DNA from: an uncultured Capnocytophaga sp.
Lineage (GTDB): Bacteria; Bacteroidota; Bacteroidia; Flavobacteriales; Flavobacteriaceae
Assembly (NCBI GenBank): GCA_915070235.1
Contig: CAJZFM010000083.1
Span: forward strand, 1-8,274
DNA: 8,274 nucleotides
Direction: 5' to 3'
Under the pieces are notes generated by a model. It did no database searches, was not told the DNA's origin, and saw nothing but the letters and a program-made list of their open reading frames with translations. Every line of letters starts with the position of its first letter. Within the stretch, counting starts at the first letter, position 1. A program made the position numbers and the translations under genes. Shown piece by piece: positions 1 through 6,179 of the stretch.

Positions 1-76
1 ATTACTAATTTTCGGGAACTTTTACTTTATTATAGGAAAAAGTTTAAACAGCTTCTATAAATAATATATCAACATT

Positions 77-424
77 ATGACCTCAGACGAATTTGCAAAG
101 AACTTTTACCTTGAAAAACTAGCGTTTTTAAAGTCATGCTTTCAAGCGCAACCCGAACAAGCTTCGGCTGTAAATGTAAAAATAAAAGAAATGGCTCTGA
201 CAGAGAGTCAAACTGAGAAACTTAAGGAAGTTATTGATATTCTGTTAGAAGATGTATTTTACACTATCCTATTAGGCCTAGATGGTGAATGCCCCATAGG
301 TGAGATCCAACAGAATTATAAGATATATGACCAAGACAATAATCTTATTTCCGATTGTGGAGAATTGGAAGCCAGTGCTTATGAGTACTTTCACGAAGAC
401 AAATATGAGAGGGAAACTCTCTGA
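77..424 (+). CDS. Small acidic hypothetical protein, 115 aa
   Basis: The product is a soluble-looking, acidic protein with no signal peptide or membrane segment. The first 55 residues look helical and rich in Lys, Glu and Gln. The second half carries the most distinctive stretch: a hydrophobic core (VFYTILLGLDGE, about residues 60-71), then a Tyr- and Asp-rich segment and an EASAYEYFHED tail near residues 98-108. I do not recognise a named family. The ATG at 77 follows very AT-rich sequence without a Shine-Dalgarno motif, as is usual in Bacteroidetes. Size, acidity and position among other small accessory-type genes resemble immunity proteins of polymorphic toxin systems, but no toxin gene is visible next to it, so this is only a guess. 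That it is a real gene is fairly safe; its function is unknown. Confidence 0.7.
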   Translation: MTSDEFAKNFYLEKLAFLKSCFQAQPEQASAVNVKIKEMALTESQTEKLKEVIDILLEDVFYTILLGLDGECPIGEIQQNYKIYDQDNNLISDCGELEASAYEYFHEDKYERETL

Positions 425-445
425 TAATTAACAAATGAACCTATT

Positions 446-634
446 ATGAAAAAACACACTCTGAAAGACATCATCCGTGCTTTGGTAGCGGAGTACCTTA
501 CTGATGATGGAAAAACCTATAACACCAAGCACTATAATCTATCTGCAATTATAGTGGTAGGTATAAGGTTAACTCGGAAAGGTTGGTGTCGTTCCGCAAG
601 TGGCTACTCGGATTTTGATAAGTTTTTTAACTAA
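446..634 (+). CDS. Hypothetical protein, 62 aa
   Basis: A short frame that begins 21 bases after the preceding stop and ends 18 bases before the YnbA-like gene, on the same strand. The product starts with a basic helix-like segment (MKKHTLKDIIRALVAEYL), has a short hydrophobic patch near residues 32-40 (LSAIIVVGI), and ends in an aromatic tail (DFDKFFN). No family is recognised, and it may be the remnant of a longer gene. Its ATG lies in the same 12-base context (AACCTATTATGA) as the ATG of the next gene. It could be the first cistron of the lipid cluster or an unrelated orphan; the sequence does not decide. Confidence 0.45.
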   Translation: MKKHTLKDIIRALVAEYLTDDGKTYNTKHYNLSAIIVVGIRLTRKGWCRSASGYSDFDKFFN

Positions 635-652
635 TATACTCATTAACCTATT

Positions 653-1255
653 ATGATTTCTGTATACAAACTAAAACCTAAATTCCAGCAGCTATTGCAC
701 CCGCTACTGGTATGGCTACACAGGAGAGGTGTTACTGCCAATGAGATTACTGTAGTGGCCATTGTGTTCTCCTTTGGGATTGGCGTGCTCTTTTGGGAGG
801 CTTCGGCGGTACCACTTTTCTTTTTGGCACTGCCCATAGGGCTGTTGGTGCGTATGATCCTCAATGCTCTTGACGGTATGATGGCACGAGAGTTCGGACA
901 AACCTCCCGCTTAGGAGAGGTACTCAATGAGGTGGGCGATGTGGTCTCGGATGTGTTTATCTTCTTCCCCTTGCTAAAGTACCACCCCGAAAGCCTTTAC
1001 TGGGTGGTAGCTTTTATTGTACTGAGCGTACTCAATGAGTTTGCTGGCGTCATGGGCAAGGTCTTAGGAGGGCAAAGGCGCTATGAGGGGCCTATGGGCA
1101 AGAGCGACCGAGCACTGCTGATGGGTATCTATGGGCTGCTTGCCTACTTTGGTGTGGGAATACAAGCCTACTCTCAAGTGGTTTTTGCCATAGTTATTGC
1201 CTTGCTACTTTTAAGTACTTTCACCCGCTTAAAAAAAGGACTTTATGCCGCTTGA
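653..1255 (+). CDS. ynbA: CDP-alcohol phosphatidyltransferase family protein (YnbA-like)
   Basis: An integral membrane enzyme of 200 residues expected to move a phosphatidyl (or similar) group from a CDP-linked lipid to an alcohol, releasing CMP. About six hydrophobic segments are visible, near residues 31-50, 51-70, 97-110, 115-135, 151-170 and 174-192. The family motif lies at residues 71-96: D74-G75, A78-R79, G88 and D96 are present with exact family spacing, but the first and third motif aspartates are Asn71 and Asn92. As I recall E. coli YnbA, it is about the same length and carries the same NALDGM and LNE blocks, so the change looks subfamily-specific rather than a defect. A conserved GPMGKSDRA block follows at 146-154. 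The gene overlaps the next one by 11 bases, implying coupled translation. The alcohol acceptor is unknown. Confidence 0.88.
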   Translation: MISVYKLKPKFQQLLHPLLVWLHRRGVTANEITVVAIVFSFGIGVLFWEASAVPLFFLALPIGLLVRMILNALDGMMAREFGQTSRLGEVLNEVGDVVSDVFIFFPLLKYHPESLYWVVAFIVLSVLNEFAGVMGKVLGGQRRYEGPMGKSDRALLMGIYGLLAYFGVGIQAYSQVVFAIVIALLLLSTFTRLKKGLYAA

Positions 1256-2021
1256 CAACAAATATGCCGATGTACCGCTTCGTATCAGGAGCTGGGGAGT
1301 GATTATCTGTGTTTTTGCTGCGGCTGTCTCCCACCCCTACGCCATGTGTCTTTTTTCCCTATGGGTAAGCTTTCAAGCCCTTACGGAATTGGGCGGGCTC
1401 TTTGGTTTTAATCCGAGCTATTGGCGTATGGCTATTCCCTTGTTACAAGGGGTTTTACTATGGAGCTGTCCCAACTACTCCACTTATATGGTAGAAGCTT
1501 GTATGGTTGTGGGGATAGGCCTTATCCTATATCTATGCCTTAGGCAAATCCCCTTAGGATTGCCCCTTTCCCTACTGATTGTTTTGGCAGCCTACCCTCA
1601 CCTGACTTTCTTACGTATGAAGCCACAAGGGGTGGAGTGGTTCATCTTCTTGGTGGTAACGACCGAACTCAACGACATCTTCCAATACCTCACTGGAAAG
1701 CGCTTTGGCAAGCACAAGATCTTACCCAAGATAAGCCCCAATAAGACCGTGGAAGGGTTTGTAGGCGGCTTACTGCTCACCCCTTTTTTGAGTGTGGGCT
1801 TAGGCTACTTGCTGAGGCTTCCTATTGCACTACATACATTAGTTTTTGTAGGCTTATTCATTAGCTTTTTTGGTTTCTGGGGCGATGTGACTTTCTCTTA
1901 CCTCAAGCGGCGGGCGGGGGTAAAGGACACCAGCCAACTGATTCCTGGTCATGGTGGTCTCTTGGATCGCATAGATAGTCTCTTGTTCAACTGTATTTGG
2001 TTTTACCTATGGATACGATAA
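1245..2021 (+). CDS. ynbB: Phosphatidate cytidylyltransferase, CdsA family (YnbB-like)
   Basis: A membrane enzyme that should condense CTP with phosphatidic acid or a related lipid phosphate to give a CDP-activated lipid, the substrate class of the preceding gene product. The CdsA signature is intact at residues 218-244: S218, K221-R222, K227-D228, P234, H236-G237-G238, D241-R242 and D244. The upstream family block SPNKTVEG (164-171) and an Asp at 144 are also present. Hydrophobic segments are visible near 15-42, 84-120, 130-140, 172-190, 194-212 and 245-257. At 258 residues it is somewhat shorter than E. coli CdsA (about 285), the difference lying at the N-terminus. The ATG at 1245 sits inside the preceding gene and the end overlaps the patatin-like gene by 13 bases. 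It is probably a cluster-dedicated paralogue and not the housekeeping CdsA, judging from context only. Confidence 0.9.
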   Translation: MPLDNKYADVPLRIRSWGVIICVFAAAVSHPYAMCLFSLWVSFQALTELGGLFGFNPSYWRMAIPLLQGVLLWSCPNYSTYMVEACMVVGIGLILYLCLRQIPLGLPLSLLIVLAAYPHLTFLRMKPQGVEWFIFLVVTTELNDIFQYLTGKRFGKHKILPKISPNKTVEGFVGGLLLTPFLSVGLGYLLRLPIALHTLVFVGLFISFFGFWGDVTFSYLKRRAGVKDTSQLIPGHGGLLDRIDSLLFNCIWFYLWIR

Positions 2022-3049
2022 AGCCCTTTTCCCGTAGTTTGCTTCTCTCCGGAGGAGGCACCCGCTTTGCCTTATACAATGGTATGTATGCAGCGTTGTG
2101 TGATATAGGCAAAGCTCCTGAGCTACTTATTGCTAGCTGTGGTGGGGCTTTTGCTGCCTTGGTAATCAATGCTTTTGCTAATAATACAGAGAGAAAAGCC
2201 TATCTGCAATCACAGGAGTTTTACCACTTTATCCAAAGCCTGTCCCTTACCCCTTATAGCAAGCTATATCGCTTGGGGCTTTTAGTCCTACAGAAGCGCT
2301 ATGACCGGCGTCGTGCTCCCTTGGTAGAAGATGTATATACACGCTATTTGGTAGAAATGTCCCAAGACCTATCGGGGCTACTCCCCTCCTTGACCAAGTT
2401 AGCTTTTTCTGCTGCCTTGCCCACTATCATCATAGGAGCAAAGATGTGCTTTGCCCCCCATGAGTGTGGCAAGCGTAGAGGTAAGCGAAAACTCTACCAA
2501 GAGGTGCTCATAACCGACCCTGAGACTGCCCAGAGGATCCCTCTTGAGACACTGCAACATACCGAATCCAACTATACGCTTTCGGCCGTAGCAACCGATA
2601 TAAGTGTGGAAACGGCTATTCCCTTGCTCTGGGCTGCCCGTATTTCTGTCTCGGATATGTTCTATGTAGCTCCTGTAAGCTATCAGGGGACATACTATGC
2701 AGGCGGGGCTATTGACCTTGTTCCTATGGAGCTGGCTTATGCGCTTTCAACTACTGTAATTGCTGAGCACAAGCAGGCCTACTCTCCTACCGAAGAGTCT
2801 TTGGTACGTGCCGTCTTGGGCTTTAGTGGCAACGAGCGGTTGGCGTCGGTGGCTTCCTATCCTGCCCAATGGATAGATACTCGAAGAGCAACTACCGTTC
2901 TAAAGGGCTTTTACTCTGAGAAATATATCAATTGGAAGCATCTGGAGATAGGAATTCACTTTCCCAAGGACTATCCCTCTTACCGAGAGCAGATAGAGCG
3001 GCAATGGGACTATGGTTACCAAACTATTCTTAACACCTTTAGCTTATGA
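2009..3049 (+). CDS. Patatin-like protein with substituted catalytic residues
   Basis: A 346-residue protein with the patatin (bacterial lipid acyl hydrolase) fold signature. Patatins cleave acyl chains from phospholipids using a Ser-Asp dyad. The oxyanion-hole motif GGGTR is present at residues 15-19. The nucleophile elbow, normally GxSxG, reads A-S-C-G-G at 42-46, placing Cys44 where the Ser should be. The catalytic Asp of the usual DGG block is Ala231 (AGGAIDLVP, 231-239). Both substitutions are clear in the DNA (TGT at 2138, GCA at 2699). The gene may therefore encode a non-hydrolytic lipid-binding protein, a Cys-based acyltransferase, or an inactive relative. I chose the ATG at 2009, which overlaps the CdsA-like stop by 13 bases; a TTG at 1997 is possible but less likely. 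It joins the SDR gene through an ATGA overlap. The fold is fairly sure, activity is doubtful. Confidence 0.8.
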   Translation: MDTIKPFSRSLLLSGGGTRFALYNGMYAALCDIGKAPELLIASCGGAFAALVINAFANNTERKAYLQSQEFYHFIQSLSLTPYSKLYRLGLLVLQKRYDRRRAPLVEDVYTRYLVEMSQDLSGLLPSLTKLAFSAALPTIIIGAKMCFAPHECGKRRGKRKLYQEVLITDPETAQRIPLETLQHTESNYTLSAVATDISVETAIPLLWAARISVSDMFYVAPVSYQGTYYAGGAIDLVPMELAYALSTTVIAEHKQAYSPTEESLVRAVLGFSGNERLASVASYPAQWIDTRRATTVLKGFYSEKYINWKHLEIGIHFPKDYPSYREQIERQWDYGYQTILNTFSL

Positions 3050-3792
3050 ATGTATTTATCATAGGAGGCACCACTGGCATAGGGTTTGCCTTGGCTCACT
3101 TCTACCAGCAAAGCGGCCATCGGGTTGGGGTATGCGGCAGAGATCTTAGCAAGCTCCCCAAGGCAGTTCCTTTTGAGAGTTATAAGGCCGATGTTATAGA
3201 CAAAGCACTATTAACCCAGGTGATACGACAGTTTGTAGGCTCAGACACCCTCTCCTTACTTATCAACTGTGCGGGTAGCTATGCCGAGGATGTGGTAGGA
3301 GAAATTTCTTACGAGGAGGCGGTCAGTATGCTACAAACCAATATCATAGGAGCCGTCAATACCTTGGAGGTTAGCCGAGAACTTATGGCTCATCATGGAG
3401 GCCAAATCGTCCTGCTAGCATCTATCTCAGGGATTTTGGACTATCCCTCCTCCAGCCTATATACCAAGACCAAGCGCAGTGTTTTACAGATAGCCGATGC
3501 CTATAGGCGTGCCTTACGCCCCTTTGGCATCTATATCACCTCTATTGCGCCTGGGTATGTAGCCACCCAAAAGCTTTACAAGCTCAACCAAAACAATCTC
3601 TCTAAGAAACCTTTTCTGGTGAGTGAAGATAGAGCAGTAGCCGAAATCAGCAGGGCTATTACTCAAAAGAAAAGCCTACACCTCTTCCCTACTCGTATGA
3701 AGTGGCTCATGCAATTACTCTCGCTACTGCCTAAGCCTTTGCTGTCCTTACTAATGTACAGAAAAGCCAAATGGATGCAAAATCACAACTAA
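3046..3792 (+). CDS. Short-chain dehydrogenase/reductase (SDR)
   Basis: A 248-residue NAD(P)-dependent oxidoreductase of the classical SDR type. The nucleotide-binding glycine motif is G7-G8-T9-T10-G11-I12-G13. The Arg and Asp of C30-GRD-L34 follow the second strand, where an Arg usually favours NADP. The NCAG block is at 74-77, the structural Asn at 99, and the active-site Ser (126 or 128), Tyr139 and Lys143 (YTKTK) are all in place, with the P169-G170 motif after them. The enzyme therefore looks active. The C-terminal 30 residues (about 218-240) are hydrophobic and basic, which could hold it at the membrane. It begins within the patatin-like stop codon (ATGA overlap), so it is translated with the lipid genes. 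A reduction of a keto group in a lipid intermediate is plausible from context; the substrate cannot be read from the sequence. Confidence 0.9.
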   Translation: MNVFIIGGTTGIGFALAHFYQQSGHRVGVCGRDLSKLPKAVPFESYKADVIDKALLTQVIRQFVGSDTLSLLINCAGSYAEDVVGEISYEEAVSMLQTNIIGAVNTLEVSRELMAHHGGQIVLLASISGILDYPSSSLYTKTKRSVLQIADAYRRALRPFGIYITSIAPGYVATQKLYKLNQNNLSKKPFLVSEDRAVAEISRAITQKKSLHLFPTRMKWLMQLLSLLPKPLLSLLMYRKAKWMQNHN

Positions 3793-3803
3793 TTCTAACA
3801 AAA

Positions 3804-3837
3804 AATTAGGTAATCAAAAAATAATTTTCTATTTTTG
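3804..3837 (+). promoter_or_regulatory. Probable Bacteroidetes promoter for the YnbC-like gene
   Basis: The -7 element TATTTTTG at 3830-3837 matches the Bacteroidetes consensus TAnnTTTG exactly. A weak -33 candidate (TTAG, 3806-3809) lies 20 bases upstream, a normal spacing. Transcription would begin near 3843, leaving a leader of roughly 15 bases before the ATG at 3859. The -33 region lies in a short inverted repeat, CTAATT (3789-3794) and AATTAG (3804-3809), that also covers the SDR stop codon. No other intergenic space exists inside the cluster. Confidence 0.6.
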
Positions 3838-3858
3838 TCGTATCAAAATCATTATACC

Positions 3859-5562
3859 ATGAACACAGGTTTTTTCAAAAGTCATGAAGGGGAAGAACTA
3901 TTCTTCTACGAATGGAATTACAAGCCCGGACAAAAGACCCTTATCGTAATCCATAGAGGGCATGAGTATGGGGAGCGTCTACAGGAATTTGCTACCCATC
4001 CGCTCTTTGCTGCCTACAACATCTTTGCTTTTGACATGCGTGGACATGGGCACACCAAAGCCGCTGTATCTCCTATTTTCATGGATTCGGTACGGGACTT
4101 GGATACCTTTGCCAAGTTCCTTGGGCAGCACTATGAGGTACGCGAGGAAGATATCTTTGTAGTGGCCAATAGTATTGGCGGGGTAATCACATCGGCTTGG
4201 GTGCATGATTTTGCACCCCGCATCGCTGGCATGGCGCTCTTGGCTCCTGCCTTTGAGATCAACCTGATCGTTCCTATGGCCAAGCAAGCCATCGAGTTGG
4301 CTCTAAAAATCAATCCTAAACTGATTGTTAAGAGCTATGTAAAATCCAAGATGCTCACTCGCGACACTAAGCAGCAACAGGCTTACGATAATGACCCTCT
4401 CATCACCCGCTCTATCAATGGCAAACTCCTCATTGACCTTGCCAATGCTGGTAAGCGATTGGTGGAAGATGCCGCTGCAATCACCACCCCTACCCTACTG
4501 CTCTCCGCTAAAAAAGACTTTGTGGTGATTAACCGACAGCAAAAGCAGTTTTATATAAACCTATCCTCCCCTATAAAAGAGTTTGTTACCTTGGAGGGCT
4601 TCCATCATGGAATTCTCTTCGAGCAAGGCCGTGAGGAAGTATATAAGCTCCTACAACACTTTATCCAAAAGGCTTTCTCTGCACCCTTGCCTACTCCTAC
4701 TCTTGATTCTGATCTCTTTACTCAGAAAGAATTTGAGACCATGCAATATGAACTGATTCCCACCAGAGAGCGTTGGGGTTACCATCTTCAGAAATGGGCG
4801 TTGAGCAAGCTTGGTCACCTCAGTGGTGGTATGACTGTAGGGCTTACCTATGGCTTCGATTCTGGCGCCTCCATGGATTATGTATATAAAAACACGCCAC
4901 AAGGCAAGTGGGGTATAGGTCGTTGGATGGACAAAAGCTATCTCAATGCCATAGGCTGGCGCGGGGTACGTATCCGCAAGAGACACCTCCTACAACAGGT
5001 AGAAAAGGCTATACAAGCCCTACAAGCCCAAGAACAGGAGGTAAAAATATTGGACATCGCAGGTGGAGTGGGCAACTACCTTTTTGATATCAAAGAGCGC
5101 CACCCTGAAGTGGAGATCGTTATCAATGAGTTCCTACCAGCCAACATACAGAAGGGAGAGCAAATTATCAAAGAGCGTGGCTACCAGAATATTCGCTTTA
5201 CCAATTACAATTGTTTTGAGGCTGATACTTACCGCAAACTAAATTATTCGCCCAATATCACCATCATCTCAGGTATTTTTGAGCTTTTTGGCGATAATAT
5301 CTTGGCCTCTGAGGCAATCAAGGGGGTGGTTTCTATCTCGGACAATGGGTATATCATCTATACAGGACAGCCATGGCACCCCCAGCTCAAAACCATTGCC
5401 TTTGTCCTGAAGAGCCATCAGGAAAAAGACTGGGTGATGCGCCGCCGTAGCCAGCGTGAATTGGACGGACTTTTCTCCCTCCAAGGAATCAAGAAAAAAA
5501 GTATGCTGATTGATGATTTTGGAATCTTTACTGTTAGTTTAGGACAAGTAAAGAAATATTAG
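3859..5562 (+). CDS. ynbC: Bifunctional alpha/beta hydrolase - class I SAM methyltransferase (YnbC-like)
   Basis: A 567-residue two-domain protein. Residues 1-275 form an alpha/beta hydrolase resembling lysophospholipases and monoacylglycerol lipases: the R61-GHG block, nucleophile elbow A-N-S105-I-G (first Gly replaced by Ala), acid Asp220 and a His at 249 or 250 (GFHHG) give a complete triad. Residues 290-375 are a conserved-looking linker rich in Gly, Trp and Tyr. Residues about 380-567 are a Rossmann methyltransferase with SAM-binding motif LDIAGGVGNY (398-407), an acidic residue after the second strand (E424), and the block YTGQPWHP (501-508). Length and domain order match E. coli YnbC (about 585 residues). 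The ATG at 3859 is chosen because an upstream in-frame TTG at 3835 lies inside the promoter element. It probably deacylates and methylates a lipid intermediate made by its neighbours; substrates are unknown. Confidence 0.88.
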   Translation: MNTGFFKSHEGEELFFYEWNYKPGQKTLIVIHRGHEYGERLQEFATHPLFAAYNIFAFDMRGHGHTKAAVSPIFMDSVRDLDTFAKFLGQHYEVREEDIFVVANSIGGVITSAWVHDFAPRIAGMALLAPAFEINLIVPMAKQAIELALKINPKLIVKSYVKSKMLTRDTKQQQAYDNDPLITRSINGKLLIDLANAGKRLVEDAAAITTPTLLLSAKKDFVVINRQQKQFYINLSSPIKEFVTLEGFHHGILFEQGREEVYKLLQHFIQKAFSAPLPTPTLDSDLFTQKEFETMQYELIPTRERWGYHLQKWALSKLGHLSGGMTVGLTYGFDSGASMDYVYKNTPQGKWGIGRWMDKSYLNAIGWRGVRIRKRHLLQQVEKAIQALQAQEQEVKILDIAGGVGNYLFDIKERHPEVEIVINEFLPANIQKGEQIIKERGYQNIRFTNYNCFEADTYRKLNYSPNITIISGIFELFGDNILASEAIKGVVSISDNGYIIYTGQPWHPQLKTIAFVLKSHQEKDWVMRRRSQRELDGLFSLQGIKKKSMLIDDFGIFTVSLGQVKKY

Positions 5563-5572
5563 GTGAGAATAT

Positions 5573-5638
5573 ATGAAAATAATTTATGCTTTTATAATAG
5601 CACTTATCCTAAGTGTGATTGCTTTTTTCCTTCTTTAA
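5573..5638 (+). CDS. Possible 21-residue single-span membrane peptide
   Basis: A tiny frame starts with ATG 10 bases after the YnbC-like stop. It encodes Met-Lys followed by an almost unbroken run of Ile, Leu, Ala, Phe and Val with a single Tyr and a single Ser, ending in two leucines. The whole product would be one transmembrane helix with a positive N-terminal residue. It could be the last cistron of the cluster, or the surviving start of a deleted membrane-protein gene. Its 3' half overlaps a convergent frame on the other strand. Such hydrophobic runs also arise by chance in T-rich DNA, so confidence is low. Confidence 0.3.
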   Translation: MKIIYAFIIALILSVIAFFLL

Positions 5639-5780
5639 AACTAAGTATTTTGTATTCTTCATTTAGGTGATATTTCACTTTGGTTTCATTGTACCAAGTA
5701 TCGTGTTCTTTTCCATCACACAAGCTATTTTCGTGAGGAACGGTTTCTATTTGTGCTAATCGTTTCTGTAAGACATTCAT
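5604..5780 (-). CDS. Possible 58-aa hypothetical protein or gene remnant
   Basis: A minus-strand frame of 58 residues. It begins at an ATG that overlaps the stop of the methyltransferase fragment in an ATGA arrangement. The product is hydrophilic and charged, with no membrane segment: a Gln- and Lys-containing N-terminus, a middle section with Cys, Asp, Lys and His (LCDGKEHDTWYNETK, residues 20-34), and a Lys-rich end. The composition resembles real flavobacterial coding sequence rather than random translation, but I do not recognise it. It may be a fragment of a larger gene, because the region around it looks degraded. Confidence 0.35.
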   Translation of the reverse strand: MNVLQKRLAQIETVPHENSLCDGKEHDTWYNETKVKYHLNEEYKILSFKEGKKQSHLG

Positions 5781-6001
5781 TTAGTTGCTTTTTCTAAAAG
5801 TGATTCCATAAAGTCGGCAGTCTCATCGGCGATAAGGAGTTTGTTCCCTGCTTTGGCAACCCGAAGCATTTCGCTTATAGCAAGTGCTTTATCGTTAAAG
5901 AAATTGATACCTCCGTTGTGAAACACAATATCAAAAGTATTATCGGCAAAAGGCAATTCCTCTCTCGTGGACTTCTCCCAAGGAGAGGGGACAATCCGCA
6001 A
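5777..6001 (-). pseudogene. Fragment of a class I SAM-dependent methyltransferase
   Basis: The 74 residues readable from a TTG at 6001 contain the middle part of a Methyltransf_11-type enzyme. E15-LPFADNTFDIVFHNGG-I32 holds the Asp-Phe-Asp strand typical of motif II. INFFNDKALAISEMLRVAKAG follows (32-52), then LLIADET (55-61). The SAM-binding glycine motif that should precede it is absent, and an in-frame TAA lies 13 bases upstream of the TTG. The C-terminal part is also missing, since the frame stops 13 residues after the ADET motif. The first 13 residues come from a short GC-rich hairpin sequence, so the break is probably near 5960. A full enzyme of this family is usually over 200 residues. 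It is most likely a relic. Confidence 0.6.
5971..5989. repeat. Short hairpin at the broken end of the methyltransferase fragment
   Basis: CTTCTCC (5972-5978) and GGAGAGG (5982-5988) form a seven-pair stem with one G-T pair around the loop CAA. A wider pairing, CCTCTC (5959-5964) with GAGAGG (5983-5988), is also possible. The segment has a different base composition from its AT-rich surroundings and supplies the odd N-terminal residues of the methyltransferase fragment. It may be an intergenic repeat that marks the deletion or insertion point. No second copy is present in this window. Confidence 0.35.
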
Positions 6002-6052
6002 AAGTGATTTTTGTTATTTTTGATTTGTTTTGATAATTAAAACATTAATCAG

Positions 6053-6067
6053 TTGTCGAGGCGACAA
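6053..6067. repeat. Perfect 6-bp palindromic stem in gene-free DNA
   Basis: TTGTCG (6053-6058) and CGACAA (6062-6067) flank a three-base AGG. It lies between the methyltransferase fragment and the 69-residue frame, in about 160 bases (6005-6164) where I see no gene. No T-run follows on either strand, so it is not a typical terminator. Just to the right, the minus strand reads as possible decayed coding sequence with stops, without a recognisable family. Confidence 0.4.
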
Positions 6068-6164
6068 TCTCTATACTGACAAAAGTTTGCTAGACTACTG
6101 CCAAATGCTTCTGGTAAGGTGTATCATCTTGCTCCGTATCCAACTAAGTCTATTATAATAGGCA

Positions 6165-6179
6165 CGAGCTACAAGCTCG
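6165..6179. repeat. REP-like palindrome CGAGCT-ACA-AGCTCG
   Basis: CGAGCT (6165-6170) and AGCTCG (6174-6179) form a perfect six-pair stem with an ACA loop, within a GC-rich patch that extends to about 6190. The flanking sequence left of it is AT-rich. The stop codon of the 69-residue minus-strand frame lies in this palindrome. Short GC-rich stems of this kind recur many times in many bacterial genomes as intergenic palindromes; only one copy is present here, so the repeat status is inferred. Confidence 0.45.

Noticed and set aside
1997..2008. TTG start for the patatin-like gene, four codons before the ATG
   Set aside because: The ATG at 2009 gives a normal start and still overlaps the upstream gene; the extra residues (Met-Val-Leu-Pro) add nothing recognisable.
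3835..3858. TTG start for the hydrolase-methyltransferase gene
   Set aside because: It lies inside the TAnnTTTG promoter element, so the transcript would begin after it; the ATG at 3859 is preferred.
3979..4986. Long open frames on the minus strand under the hydrolase-methyltransferase gene
   Set aside because: They are antisense to a well-supported gene, have unusual composition, and show no family motif.
653..5562. Assignment of the cluster to capnine (sulfonolipid) synthesis, because the organism may be Capnocytophaga and an SDR is present
   Set aside because: No cysteate acyltransferase-like PLP enzyme or sulfonate-forming gene is present, and the CDP-lipid enzymes point to phospholipid chemistry instead.
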